DNA of 64,000 nucleotides from Bog-473 sp963791995 (GTDB lineage Bacteria; Actinomycetota; Acidimicrobiia; Acidimicrobiales; RAAP-2), in NCBI GenBank assembly GCA_963791995.1, contig CAWBUQ010000004.1, positions 1 through 64,000 of the forward strand. Reading direction: 5' to 3'. Position 1 is the first letter of the stretch, and each line of letters opens with the position of its first letter. This document shows positions 1-9,983 of this stretch, piece after piece. The position numbers and the translations under genes were made by a program. Under the pieces are notes generated by a model. That model was not told the DNA's origin, did no database searches, and was given only the letters and a program-made list of their open reading frames with translations.

Positions 1-1285
1 CCAAGCGATTAAAGACCGATCACTAGCCGCCGTTGATGCCGGCTATCCGTGGCTCACGGGCCGGGTCGGATCACTAGTCGTGGCCTACGAGACGGATGAC
101 CTGAAGGCCGTCAACCTGGCCGAACGGTACGAAGTCTCCTCAAGAGCGTCGACCGCGAGCTGGGCCTGGGCAACGCGGCGTGAGATGCCGAAGATGGTCG
201 ATCCGGGATCCGGGCAGCGATGTTCGACCACCTGGACGGGCTCTGGCGACCAGCCCGTACTGCTCCCTCTCTTCGTCCGCCATCAACGTGTTCGAGTTCT
301 AAGGCCGTGTGGCCCGACTCATCGTCCAGGCGGAATTTCGGAAACCAGCCCGCTCCAGGCGGCGCTGACGATCCGCACCATGTAGACGCCGCCCAACCAG
401 TTGCCGCCATATCCGACCATGTGGAGGGGGGAGTCGTCCATTGCAAGTACCGCGGGACCGATCCCACGACGCCGACAATCGGGCCCTCCGTCAAGCGATG
501 GTCGAAAGTCCCCCCCTGGCCTATTTCGTGGGCGTGGCGAAGGGCGTGTATGTGCCGCGTACCGGTCTGGCCGGTCGACGAGAACGCGAAGACATGGTTC
601 GCGGTAGCCGTCGATGAGGGCCAACGACTCTTGACCTGCTGCTTTGCCTGAAACCAACGAGCGTACGTTGAACGCTTAACCTAGCGAGGCGGCACTAACC
701 TGTGTTTCGTGCCAGGGTCCTAAGGGCCTACCACGAGCGTGGCGCCATGTGCCGCTGCACCATCCCGAGCGACTTAACGCCGCACAGATCACTCCTGATG
801 GGCAGCCGAAGGGGGACCCGGTCGTGAAACTGACTGTTGCTCTGCAAGATCCATCACGCTGCCTACGACGCGACTCGCTCGGCGTCGGGCCGAACCTTAT
901 GGTCGAAGTTGTGCCGCGGCTGCTTCGAGAGTCGGACGGGCCGACGCTGACCTATGGGCTCCAGACACGACGGTGCGAATCTTCATGCTCCCAGGCGTCC
1001 GCTCGCCCAGCCAGACGTGAGCGACTCGAGCTTCGCTATGAAAAGTTCAAAGCTGCGAGTTGAAGGGTAGATTCATCCGGACGTCGTGGCGTGAGCAGCG
1101 ACGTGAGCCCGGGCGCGCAGCACAAATGCGCCGAAGACCGCGGTGACGGACTCGAACCGCGTCCGGGTTTCTGATCGGATCAGAAGGTTCGGGTGCCATT
1201 TTTGAGACCGTAGCGAGAACTATAGGGCTATGAAAGGCTGGAAACGGCTGTCATTATATGTCATATACTGGTCAGTACATGGGAA
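1..1285. other. gene-poor region, no recognisable gene
   Basis: Short overlapping open frames occur on both strands but none shows a recognisable domain, a convincing ribosome binding site or consistent codon use. The DNA lies just outside an integrase and tRNA remnant and may be decayed mobile DNA, but I could not identify any transposase in it. Confidence 0.5.
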
Positions 1286-1314
1286 GCCATAAGTCCAGTT
1301 CATAAGGCCATAAG
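1286..1314 (+). repeat. three short direct repeats (CATAAG)
   Basis: The hexamer CATAAG occurs three times in 27 bases (1288, 1301, 1309), twice within the octamer GCCATAAG. The cluster is about 60 bases from a tRNA 3'-end remnant and near an integrase fragment, so it could be arm-type binding sites for an integrase or excisionase. A palindromic ATATG-T-CATAT lies just upstream at 1256-1266. The function is inferred from position only. Confidence 0.35.
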
Positions 1315-1370
1315 CTGGCGCCGGTCCACAAACTCGTTGTCATCTCTCGTGATTTACCCAAATAGGCGCG

Positions 1371-1410
1371 ACGGATCAGAAAGTTGGGGGTTCGAATCCC
1401 TCCGAGCGCG
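1371..1410 (+). other. tRNA 3'-end remnant, probable attachment site
   Basis: The stretch contains a complete T-arm (GGGGG, loop TTCGAAT, CCCTC with one G-U pair) followed by a plausible 3' acceptor strand CGAGCGC and discriminator G. No matching 5' half (D-arm, anticodon arm, GCGCTCG acceptor strand) is visible upstream, so it is not a complete tRNA gene. Such 3' halves are the usual attL/attR scars left when an element integrates into a tRNA gene. A tyrosine recombinase fragment lies 75 bases downstream, which supports the reading. Confidence 0.5.
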
Positions 1411-1484
1411 TAGAGATTTCCCTGTTCAAGGGCTCAAATGCCGTGGCCGATGCTGTAGCAACTCGAGCTCGTGTCAACCATTTG

Positions 1485-1886
1485 TCAACCTGTCTCCTCA
1501 GCATCATCGATCAGGTTGGCCACCTGATCGGCGAGTCCCTGATCGACCTCGGGCCGGACGTGGCTGTAGTTGTCCGCAGCGATCATGATGGACGAGTGTC
1601 CGAGCCGGTCGCTGACCACCTTCATCGGAGCTCCAGCCTCCAAGGCAGCGGTCGCGTATCCATGGCGCAAATCGTGCAATCTGATCCTGCGTAGACCGAT
1701 GGCAGCTCGCGCCTCCTGGAAATACTTGGAGACCGCCGTAGGGTGAGTAGGTCTTCCCACTTCGTCCGTAACGACGTAGTTGTCCCCGGGTCCTGGCCCC
1801 AGGAACACAGACAGGAGGACACGACGGTGACTATCCAACCAGGAGCCATCTCGAGCAAGGCCAAATTTTGTCTCTCCATTGTTCAA
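1485..1886 (-). pseudogene. tyrosine recombinase (phage integrase family), C-terminal fragment
   Basis: About 133 residues match the C-terminal half of a tyrosine recombinase catalytic domain. The box-II motif HDLRHGYAT, the RLGHSS motif and the tyrosine segment DNYSHV are all visible near the C-terminus. The N-terminal core-binding domain and the first catalytic arginine are missing, and no continuation is found upstream on the minus strand, so the protein should not be active. It reads towards a tRNA 3' remnant at 1371-1410, the normal position of an integrase next to its attachment site. It probably marks one end of an old integrative element. Confidence 0.75.
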
Positions 1887-2148
1887 AAATTGCGCTCCTT
1901 TGTGATCACCTAATGCTGGGTGCGTGCGCCATTGGCGCCGCGACGCAGTGAAACCGTGGAGTCGAGCTCAGCGGCAACACCTCTCTCTTTAAAACCCCGG
2001 TTGTAGCGCTGAAATATGGGTTTGGTTGAGCAGACTTTGTCGTGACTAGGTTCACACAAAGGTGCAGTTTTTCCGCGGCGCTGGACGCATTCCGGCTCAT
2101 GCTTCCCGATCTTCGTGTGGCACGCGTGTCCTGGTGGCGCTTGGGCGT

Positions 2149-3397
2149 GTGCGGATCCGCACGCTCGCCCTCCTTCCCGTCTTCGCCGTCGTCGGGCTCG
2201 TGGCTGCGCAGTTGGCAACGAGTGGTGCCGCCGCGGCATCGGCACTCCCAAGGGTGGGCGTGGAGAACTGCGGGTACCGTCGTGATGAACGGCCCCCGTG
2301 CATCGAGGTGGCAGGCCAGTCCCTCGCGGCCGCCGGCGACGTCGACGTCCGACCCCGGACCGTGCGTGCCGCCGGCACCGGCAGCGCCGTCGACGAGCAG
2401 CTCGACGAGTACGTGGGTGCCGACGCCGGCTGAAAGGACGACCGTCCCGCCTGCAACGGGTCCCAGCACGCCGCTCGGGGGCTCAGCCCTCGGGGTCTAC
2501 GCCGGCTTTGATGATCTCCAGGCTGTGTCGGACTTCACCTCGAGCGTCGGGGCCAAGCCCCACTACGCCATGGACTTCCTCGACGGCACCAATTGGTCGA
2601 CCATCACCCAGGCGGGCTGGCCCTACAGCGCCTGGTCGGGCAACGGTTACACGATGATCTGGGGTGTCGACATGCTCCCGGACAGCTACTCGCCCAATTC
2701 CAATGCCAGCGTGGCGGGAGGCAGCTGCGACGGGCTCACCCAAGAGGCCGCGGGAGCCTTCAACTCGGACTTCGTCACCGTGGCCAACAACATGGTCGCC
2801 GCAGGCTTCGGCAAGTCGGTCATCCGGCTCGGGTGGGAGTTCAACGGCGGTTGGTTCCCTTGGGCTGCCGGTGGCTGTGCCTCAGCGTTCGTCGGCGCCT
2901 TCCAGCAGGTGGTGGACTCGTTTCGCTCGGTGTCGGGCGGCGACTTCCAGTTCTTGTGGAACCCGACCCGGGGCGACTTGGGTGTCGGCGACCTGGCCAC
3001 CTACTACCCGGGCAACGCATACGTCGACTGGGTGGGTCTCGATGTCTATGACGTCGAGTGGGCAACGTATCCGGGGGAACCGACCGAGTTCGTCGACATG
3101 GAGACGCAGACTTACGGGTTGAGTTGGTTGACCTCCTTCGCCAAGTCGAACGGCAAGGCCATCGCCATACCCGAGTGGGGACTGGGCTGGGGGACATGCT
3201 CGTCAGCGGGCCAGGCCGTCAGCGCGAGCGACACCCCGGTCTGCGGCGGTGACGACGCCGAGTTCGTCAATCTCTCCGCGGAGTGGGCGGCTGCCAACGG
3301 CGTCGCCGACATGAACTATTGGGACTACGGCTCCTCCAGCATCGACGGGGGCTCGCAACCTGATGTCACGGCCGCCCTCCGGGCCGACTTCGGTTGA
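2149..3397 (+). CDS. secreted GH26-like glycoside hydrolase (one frameshift)
   Basis: The C-terminal ~300 residues form a glycosidase domain of the GH26 (beta-mannanase-like) type. The segment IRLGWEFNGGW carries the likely acid/base glutamate and IAIPEWGLGW the likely nucleophile. A Pro/Ser/Thr-rich linker (STSSSTST) precedes the domain at about 2340-2480. A signal peptide (VRIRTLALLPVFAVVGLVAA, then an Ala-rich cleavage region) is encoded just upstream in the preceding frame, so the frames must join by one extra base between roughly 2250 and 2420. The start is uncertain: GTG at 2149 gives a standard signal peptide, while GTG at 2062 would add about 29 residues. It probably acts on extracellular polysaccharide. 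The exact substrate cannot be read from the sequence. Confidence 0.7.
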
Positions 3398-3854
3398 AAT
3401 CGACGCGTTACCCGCCATACGCGAGGTGGCCGACGTGCTCGCGGACCACCCTGCGTATTTCCATGTGGACGCAGCTCAAAGGCTTCACCAAGGATCAGTC
3501 AACTGTTCGGTGTGCCATAGATCGCGATGGCTTGGCTCGGGGGCAGCCTCGACGCAAGCTTAGAAGCCGCGAGAATCCAATTAGCAGTGGCTCGAAGCAG
3601 GCTCGAGCTAACTCTTCTCGCGAGGCTGGGTACCCAGGTAAGTCGACAACCCTTGAGGCGTCGCCGCTAAGGTCGCTGCTTCTATTCGGTCTCATCACAG
3701 ATCGCCGGATCTGCCAGTACATAGAGCCCACGGTCAACCCGACGGAAAGGTGTCCCGACTGCACTCCTGGGGGCGCGAGTATCGATGTCGATCATGCCCT
3801 GAAACGGGGGTCTAGGGCGCCACGTTGGTGCGCCTCGGGGCTTGGGTAACGTTT

Positions 3855-3904
3855 CCAGATCCACTTATAGACATCAAGTTCCCAGATCCACTTATAGACA
3901 TCAA
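3855..3904 (+). repeat. 23-base unit in two tandem copies
   Basis: Two identical 23-base copies (3855-3877 and 3882-3904), beginning CCAGATCCACTT and ending GACATCAA, are separated by four bases, giving a period of 27. An overlapping open frame would read FPDPLIDI twice. It could be a duplication scar or part of a lost mobile element end. Confidence 0.8.
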
Positions 3905-3934
3905 TACGAGCGAACGGGGTGTGTCCCGCAGCAG

Positions 3935-4192
3935 TCAGCACGCGGCGGGCGAAAGGATTAGCCGCGCATTTGTGGGACGTTCGTCATGGCCCGTCGCCCT
4001 CAGTGGGGTAACCGGCCGAATCTCTTCACGCCCACGGCGGAGCTCTTCCCTGACTTGCCGGACGGTGACAGCCGCCGACTCTGCACAGGGGACCGCGGCC
4101 AGCAGCCGTTGAACGAAGTCGTACGCCGAATCGACATAGTCCCAGGTAACCGAATCAGGGTCGTGGGCATCCGTAGACCAGCCTTCCACCAA
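3935..4192 (-). CDS. hypothetical protein, doubtful
   Basis: This is an 85-residue open frame without a recognisable domain. The first two thirds (WDYVDSAYDFVQRLLAAVP and an Arg/Glu-rich helix) have natural-looking protein composition, while the end does not. No clear ribosome binding site was found. It could be a short hypothetical gene or a piece of a decayed one. Confidence 0.25.
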   Translation of the reverse strand: MVEGWSTDAHDPDSVTWDYVDSAYDFVQRLLAAVPCAESAAVTVRQVREELRRGREEIRPVTPLRATGHDERPTNARLILSPAAC

Positions 4193-4327
4193 GTGTGACC
4201 GCCGGTTCGCGTCTGGGCTTGCCCGTCACCTTCGACTGGCTGACGCGCTTGCGGCAGTTTTGGACATCGCTGACACGCCATGCCGCTCACCGTGTCGACT
4301 GATCAGAGTGCGGCGAATAAACGCGAC

Positions 4328-4675
4328 CTAGGCGCACTTTACGCAGCGGCGGGTCGTGGGCAGGGCCTCGAGGCGTTCCGGTGCGACTAACTCCCCACAG
4401 TGTTCGCAGCGTCCGTAGGTGCCGTCATCTAAGCGACGGAGAGCGCTTTCCACCGCTTCTAATGCTTCCTGCGCCTGTTCGGTTGGCGATTTGGCCTCCC
4501 CGCGCCAGGATGCGATCTTGCTCGCATCCGGCGTCCCCTGTCCGCCTGTAGCGACACCTACTCCACCGGCGGTGAGTTTTTGCTGGAGACGTAATCGTTC
4601 CTCTTCGAGCAAAGTGCGGTAGTCGATCTCGTCGGCGGGATTGGGTTCTGTGGTCACATTCCCTGAGAATATCAA
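4328..4675 (-). CDS. DksA/TraR-family C4 zinc-finger protein
   Basis: The 115-residue protein has the DksA/TraR layout: an N-terminal helical segment (LLEEERLRLQQKL), a second helix rich in Glu/Ala (EQAQEALEAVESALRRLDDGTYGRC) and a C-terminal zinc finger with four cysteines, CEHC and CVKC. Family members bind the RNA polymerase secondary channel and modulate transcription, often with ppGpp. The DGTYG..C segment before the finger is characteristic. Whether this copy acts on polymerase is unknown; many actinobacterial TraR-like proteins are uncharacterised. It stands alone in a gene-poor stretch and may belong to the accessory region. Confidence 0.85.
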   Translation of the reverse strand: MIFSGNVTTEPNPADEIDYRTLLEEERLRLQQKLTAGGVGVATGGQGTPDASKIASWRGEAKSPTEQAQEALEAVESALRRLDDGTYGRCEHCGELVAPERLEALPTTRRCVKCA

Positions 4676-5266
4676 GATCAGAAACCCGGTCGTATTCGGC
4701 AGACGGCGCTATTTCAGCGGACACTGCCCGCTTAAACCCCCAGCCTTCTACCCGAGGTATCCCACTTTGACGAGGTCATAGTCAACGGGGCATGCGCTTC
4801 CTTGTGCCGGACTAGGACGGTGTTGCGATGGCGATAAGGGTGGTATCTGATCCAATCCGAACCATAGAGGTGTCCCACCATCCGGGGAGCACCGACAATG
4901 CGTCCGTCATCGGCGCAAACCGAATCAGGATCAGGTAGTGGACAAAAGCGAGCCGACACGGTCAAATCGAAGTGGTCCCGCCATGCTGTACCGACACCAT
5001 CGTCATTTCAAAGACAACTGCAATCCGTAAACCGGCTGTCTTCTCGTCCAGTGTGACGTAGTCAACCCTCGGTCATCACGATTGGGATCCTCACCGGTCT
5101 TGACAAGCGAATGGGACGACAGGGTGCGAGGAGGACCGCAATGGTTCATTAACCAGTTGCCATCGGGCACCCCGCTGGGAAAAGTGGCTGACGGCACCAA
5201 TGGCGGACTCGCAACCCCTGTTAACCTCAGCTTCCCAGTCCGTTTCGCTCGACTCGCCTGCTCGCC
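4676..5266. other. intergenic region, no supported gene
   Basis: About 590 bases lie between the zinc-finger gene and the large membrane protein gene. Two minus-strand open frames of 65-77 codons occur (4732-4965 and 5003-5200) but they show no domain, ribosome binding site or partner, so I do not call them. Confidence 0.45.
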
Positions 5267-7874
5267 GTGACCGTCATCGAACAGCTCAGAAAAGCTCGAA
5301 GCTCCCTTTCGCCCGGAGAATGGATCTCAGACGCCAAGTCCTTGGCGTATCACGTCATTGGACTCAATTCCCTGAAAGGGAGGCTACGTCTCTCCGGTCT
5401 CAAGAGGACCGTTCAGTTGCGGATACTGCTCGGGCTGTCGATCGTGAGCGTCCTTCTCTTTCTCATTCTCAAACCCAGCCTGATCGTGCGTGGCGGAAAC
5501 GTGGACCTCAATCAACTGTCAACGCGCGTCGTGCCGGTTGGCCTCGCCGCGCTCGAGTCTCGCGCTTACTGGACTGATGACCATGCTTGCAATCGACTTG
5601 GTCATGAGTACTCAGCGACGATTCCTCCATCTCGTTACCGCTGCAGGCTTTCTCTTGATTGGTGCGAACTTTGCCGAAGATCCGCTCGCGGCATACACGC
5701 CCAATATTGGCCCCGTGCTTTGGAGGACCGTGGTCCAAGTGTCCTACCTCGGCACTATTGCCCTCATAGTGACGGCGGCCTTCCTGTCGTCCCCCAAAAC
5801 GCCTAGGCGACACATCAAAGCCGCCTTGAAGGTGGGCGCAGTCGCCCTGTCGGGCCTCTTCTTCGGAGCGCTTCTCTGGCAGTTTCTACGCGACCCCCTG
5901 CACGACTGGGGTCCCATCCTTGGGAGCGGAGCCGAAGACGGATTGCTTGCCGCCACTGCTGTGATCCCCGTGCTCCTCTTTCTCTCGGTTACAGCTCTCG
6001 TCCGCCTCTTCTACGGCATTGGACAAGCGATGCAGGAAGTAGCCGCACGTCGTATGAGCGCGAGGGTCGCGAAAGCGCTACTGCTGCTCGTCGTGGCAAC
6101 TGAGCTCTATCTCGTTGGATGGAACAATCACGGGTTTTGGGATTCACTGATTGCTGACAATGCGGTGACGACAGTCGAATATGCAGTCGTTGCTGCGCTG
6201 TTCGTGGTGCTCACGATCCTCTTCATTAGGCGACAACACTCTCCGGAGATAGAGGTTGAACACACCGATCAGGTCACAATAATCATTGAAGCACTTTACG
6301 TCGTGCCAACTTTGCTCATTTTGATACTCAGTGGTACAGGGAAGTTCTTTGAAGGCAGATACTCTCACATAGGCTTCCTCTCATCTCTACTTCTGTCTCC
6401 AGCGCTCGAGAACATTGTCGTAACATACGTCATTCGTTATGGATATGGCGCAGATATTCTTGTGCTTCTCTTGGCTTACTGTCTGTACCGACTGACTCGA
6501 AAATCTATAGGCGATTCGGAACGAGCTCGTCTTGTGGGCTACTCGTTAATTGCCTTCTGGGTCGTCGTAGCCTCTTTTCTGGATGGATCACTTAATGGTC
6601 TCGCTGGTTTCAAATCTTTTGATTACAACGTACATACCATCGCAGACTATTTCTTGCCCCTTGTTGTAACGAGCGGCGTGGGCGTGATACTCATCTTTCG
6701 CTGGAAGTACCTCGGTGTCCGGCAAGCAAGCTTCATGGGTGCACTCGTCGTCTTCGCCTGGCTAATCGGGAGCCGGGGAAGCCCGCTAACACACCTTGGC
6801 CAGCTCATTGAGCCAAATAGCAACCTGCTGATCGTTGTCGGTGTAGTTCTCACCATCCTCACCGGATCTGAGTTCGCCAACCGTGACGGTCGCTGGTTAG
6901 CTCGGGAGTCGCGGTCGGTTCTCTGGATTCTGTACCTGGCTTTGTCTTTGATGTTGGTTCTATGGGTTTCGGACACAACAGATGGGGTCAACGAAATTCA
7001 GATTCTCACGAGTGGCGCCACTGCTGCTGCATGGCTCTTCTTTGCGTTTCCCTTCGCCGTGTGGCTCGTCGTGACCGATCGCTTTCGGCCAAACAAAACT
7101 GTGGCGGAAGAATTGGAGCGCCGGCGGCGGCAGATCGATCCAGCGAACCTTCACGAGGCCAAGGCTCGTCAATCCGCTCCTTCGATCCGGAGAAGGATTA
7201 CGACCCTACAACCCTGGGCATTGCGGCACATCCGAGTGAAGGGCCGGAGAGCCATATTCTTCTGCGTCTCTCTTGGAGCAGTGACGGTTCTCATTGCTGG
7301 AGTTGTTGCGCGGTTGCCCTCGACACCAAACGTGCCGTCCTTGATTGAATTGAAGGCGCCAGGCTTGGCCTCAGCGAAGGCAGCCAAAATGGAGTCGAAC
7401 GAACGGCAGGTCTCGGTCGGAATCGGGTCAGTATTTGTGGTTCCCTCGGGTTGGAAGATTTCAAGCCTCGGGAGCGGGTCAGCCGTCCTTGCCGGCGGTT
7501 CGTGCCGGGTGGCGGTCTACTCTCTGTCGGGGCTGTCCTCGCCAACAACCGCGCTGAACAAAGCGGCTACTTCTCTCGAGCACGGAAGCAGTATTCCTGC
7601 GAATCTTCGGGAATGGGGTCCCTCGTTGGACGTCGAGAGCTATTCCCTCCCGAAGCAATCGCAGTTTGCTGAATTTGGTCAACTCTCGCTGCTGAATTCC
7701 GAAGTTCAAACCACTCGACAGATCGATGCAGAAGCCTTTCAATACTTCATGTTTGAAGACACATCGCCGGGGATCGGTATCGGAATTGAGGCGCGCGGGC
7801 CTTCCAGTGTCTATCCCTCCTGCGAGACAGCGGTCGCGAGATTCGTCGACTCAAATTCACCGGCCCAGTTTTGA
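5267..7874 (+). CDS. large multi-pass membrane protein of unknown function (one frameshift)
   Basis: Read with one frame change, the gene encodes about 868 residues. The first frame (5267 to about 5570) gives a cytoplasmic start and a membrane segment (RILLGLSIVSVLLFLILKP). The second frame continues with more than a dozen hydrophobic segments up to about position 7080, then a charged cytoplasmic stretch, one further membrane span (IFFCVSLGAVTVLIAGVVA) and a C-terminal soluble domain of about 180 residues that should lie outside. The join lies between 5530 and 5585 and needs one surplus base. No known family was recognised; the layout is of a polytopic sensor or transporter. GC content is clearly lower than in the rest of the window, suggesting acquisition. 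Confidence 0.6.
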
Positions 7875-8289
7875 CAGTGGTGCAGACCTCAACGCGCTCC
7901 GATTGCAGTTGCCACGAATCGACAAGGATGAGTGCAGTGCCCAAAAAGTTGCGGTCGAGGGGGCAACTGCGGCCTTGGGATGTATCCAGAAGAGCGGAAT
8001 TGTTGAAGAGGTTTCGGCCCTCCAGTTTTCGCAGACACCAGACCTGGATGCCGCATATTCGGAGTTCGTAGCAAGCCATGCTCTTGGAGGGACCAACTGC
8101 GATGAACCTCCAGCCACTCAGACGCTTGGCACCAGAAACTTCAGGATCGTACTGGCGTGCTTCTTTAACGCCGACGACAGGCTGGTCTATGTGTGGAAGC
8201 TGCCATCGTTAGAGCAGCTGCTTGTGGCGACGAGCAGTTCTCCGAAGGTGTCTCCAACTTCCATGCGTGCGTGGTTCAAGTCACTCTGA
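7875..8289 (+). pseudogene. secreted-domain-like fragment without a start
   Basis: About 135 codons immediately after the membrane protein gene read as a coherent soluble domain with cysteines (KDECSAQ, AALGCIQ, GTNCDEP, VLACFF) and the closing pattern RLVYVWKL. The cysteine spacing resembles small extracellular domains at the C-terminus of actinobacterial membrane kinases and sensors; that comparison is from memory and loose. There is no good start codon or ribosome binding site, and the frame is open upstream only as overlap with the previous gene. It may be the displaced end of the neighbouring membrane protein or the remnant of a second one. Confidence 0.4.
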
Positions 8290-8896
8290 CCTCGATCGTC
8301 AAGCGCAGCGCGTTGCTCCTGGGTTGCCAATCTTTCCAGGGCGCAGAACACAGCTTCAGTCCGGCGGCCAAAGAGAGGCGATCGAAGATGTCGAAAGTCG
8401 AGTGGTCCGGAAAAGAGCGCAGGTCAGTGGCCAGGTAAGCAAGCAGTCCCTTGCGCTGCGATCCTTCGGCGTGCCCCCCGGCAGGAATGAGCCGGAAGAG
8501 GCCTACCGGATCAGACCTGTGGGATGTCACTGACGAGACGCACACCGCCCTCTGCCATATCGCGCACGCGAGGAGCGGCTCCACCTGTGTCAGGCCGTTA
8601 CGGGGCGTGACTCAGACTTCACCCGATGGCACACCAGCGAGACGCGCGAGGGACCCAGCGCGACAACGATCGGCCGAACGCAATGATTCTGCGCCGAGTA
8701 CGGCGAAGAATCCACCGGGATGGACACGGCGGTGGCTGGGTCGGACTCCGTGTTACCGATCGTGCAGGGTTATCGATCGTGCAGGGTTACCGATCGTGCA
8801 GGGCGCTCGGGTCCGACAGTGCAAGCGGCGGAAATTGAACTGCGGCCCTGCCCGCTTTCGTTGCCCTGCGTGACGGTTTCGCTGCCTTGGCTGCCG
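8290..8896. other. intergenic region with a tandem repeat
   Basis: No gene is supported in these 600 bases. They contain the three-copy 17-base repeat at 8753-8803 and otherwise only unrecognisable open frames. A minus-strand frame at 8276-8584 has fairly natural composition but no domain or ribosome binding site. Confidence 0.45.
8753..8803 (+). repeat. 17-base tandem repeat, three copies
   Basis: Three head-to-tail copies of TTACCGATCGTGCAGGG run without spacers (8753-8769, 8770-8786, 8787-8803); the middle copy has one C-to-T change. Each unit contains CGATCG, a short palindrome. There are no spacers, so this is not a CRISPR array. It may be a protein-binding iteron or a simple tandem duplication. 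Confidence 0.9.
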
Positions 8897-9799
8897 TCAA
8901 CGAGTGTGGGCGACCAATGAGCCCAGCGTGAAGGTACCCGTCTGGGTGTAGGTGGATGTGCCGAACGGCGTGAGGGTGACGACGGAGATGTTCTGGTAGA
9001 TCCGGATCGGCAGGCCGTTTGAGGCGTCGATCCACATCTCGTCGCGCTCCGTCCCCCGCTGGGCACCCGACTCCGTGCGGAGCTGGGTGAATTCCGCAGT
9101 ACGAACTGGATGTCCGCCCACCTCCAGCGTCGTCGTTCGCACGAATCGGTACGGGCCGATGCTGTGCATGACGCCTTTCACTGCTGAGCTCGTTCCCCGG
9201 CACGCACTGTGCCAGGTCTGCCCAGCGGTTGCGCCGGGGGGGAGCCACATGGTGCCGGGCGAGCAGGTCAAGTTCGTCAGATTCGTCTCGTGTAGCGGAC
9301 CGATCGCCCAGAGCTGCCAGATCTGTCCGCCGCGCTCCGTCGTGTCGTTGCCCTCTCGGCAAAAGTTCCATGTCTCCCAGTGGTGCGAGCTGTAATCCAC
9401 GCGGAAGGTCCAGCAGTCATGGCCCTGGAGGGTGACAGTGCCGGGCATGCTGGGACCCTCGGCCTGTGACATCGGCGGCAGCGACAACTTGTCGGTTCCG
9501 GTGCCCGTGTAGAGATAGACGCCTCGTGCCGGTCGCTCGCCCGCGACTCCCTGCCCCTGGTTCCCGAGTCGCTGCTCTGCCTGGCCGATGGAGACCGGAT
9601 GTGCCGGGTCCCACGTCACGAGGATGAAGACGGCCAAGGCGACCAGGACTGCGCCGACGAACCCGAGGACCCACGGCCAGCGGCGGTGGCGACCGTGACG
9701 GCGGTGGCGACGCCCGGGTGGTGTCGGGGGACTCGAGGGCGAATGGGCGCTCTCTACCTCTGTCGCGTCCGCCTGGGTTCCCGGGCGATGTGCCAACAC
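8897..9799 (-). CDS. membrane-anchored extracellular protein of unknown function
   Basis: The 300-residue protein starts with a Pro/His/Arg-rich cytoplasmic segment, followed by one transmembrane helix at about residues 43-62 (PWVLGFVGAVLVALAVFILV). An extracellular domain of about 235 residues follows, with cysteines (DCWTF, NFCREG, LTCSPG, SACRG) and many Thr/Ser residues. The His/Arg stretch before the helix fits a positive-inside anchor. No known domain was recognised. The late portion (RTESGAQRGTERDEMWIDASNGLPIRI) resembles the outer-membrane lipoprotein/MucB-like beta fold in which a conjugate or secreted ligand is read, but this is only a visual impression. It stands alone between gene-poor DNA and the flavin monooxygenase gene. 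Confidence 0.65.
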   Translation of the reverse strand: MLAHRPGTQADATEVESAHSPSSPPTPPGRRHRRHGRHRRWPWVLGFVGAVLVALAVFILVTWDPAHPVSIGQAEQRLGNQGQGVAGERPARGVYLYTGTGTDKLSLPPMSQAEGPSMPGTVTLQGHDCWTFRVDYSSHHWETWNFCREGNDTTERGGQIWQLWAIGPLHETNLTNLTCSPGTMWLPPGATAGQTWHSACRGTSSAVKGVMHSIGPYRFVRTTTLEVGGHPVRTAEFTQLRTESGAQRGTERDEMWIDASNGLPIRIYQNISVVTLTPFGTSTYTQTGTFTLGSLVAHTR

Positions 9800-9983
9800 C
9801 CCACCAGTATTCGGCCAGCCTGAGCCACAGCCCTAGGGACATTGGCCCCCAAGACCAGGGACCTACGGCACCTGCGCCAGGCCAGCCATGGACGCGGATC
9901 GCTGCAATGAGCAGCGCCGGCCGGTGGCGGTAGGCCAACACGGTGACCGTGCCGATTGCCTCGTGGAGGCCCCGGCGACCAGG

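Larger units (their letters stand above)
3398..4327. other. gene-poor region with tandem repeat and doubtful ORFs
   Basis: The interval after the glycosidase contains no gene I can recognise. It holds a duplicated 23-base unit (3855-3904) and one small minus-strand open frame (3935-4192) listed separately at low confidence. The GC content is lower than in most of the window. Confidence 0.45.

Noticed and set aside
1371..1410. A complete tRNA gene
   Set aside because: Only the T-arm and 3' acceptor strand are present; no D-arm or anticodon arm pairs with it upstream.
8753..8803. CRISPR array
   Set aside because: The repeat units adjoin without spacers, and there are no cas genes.
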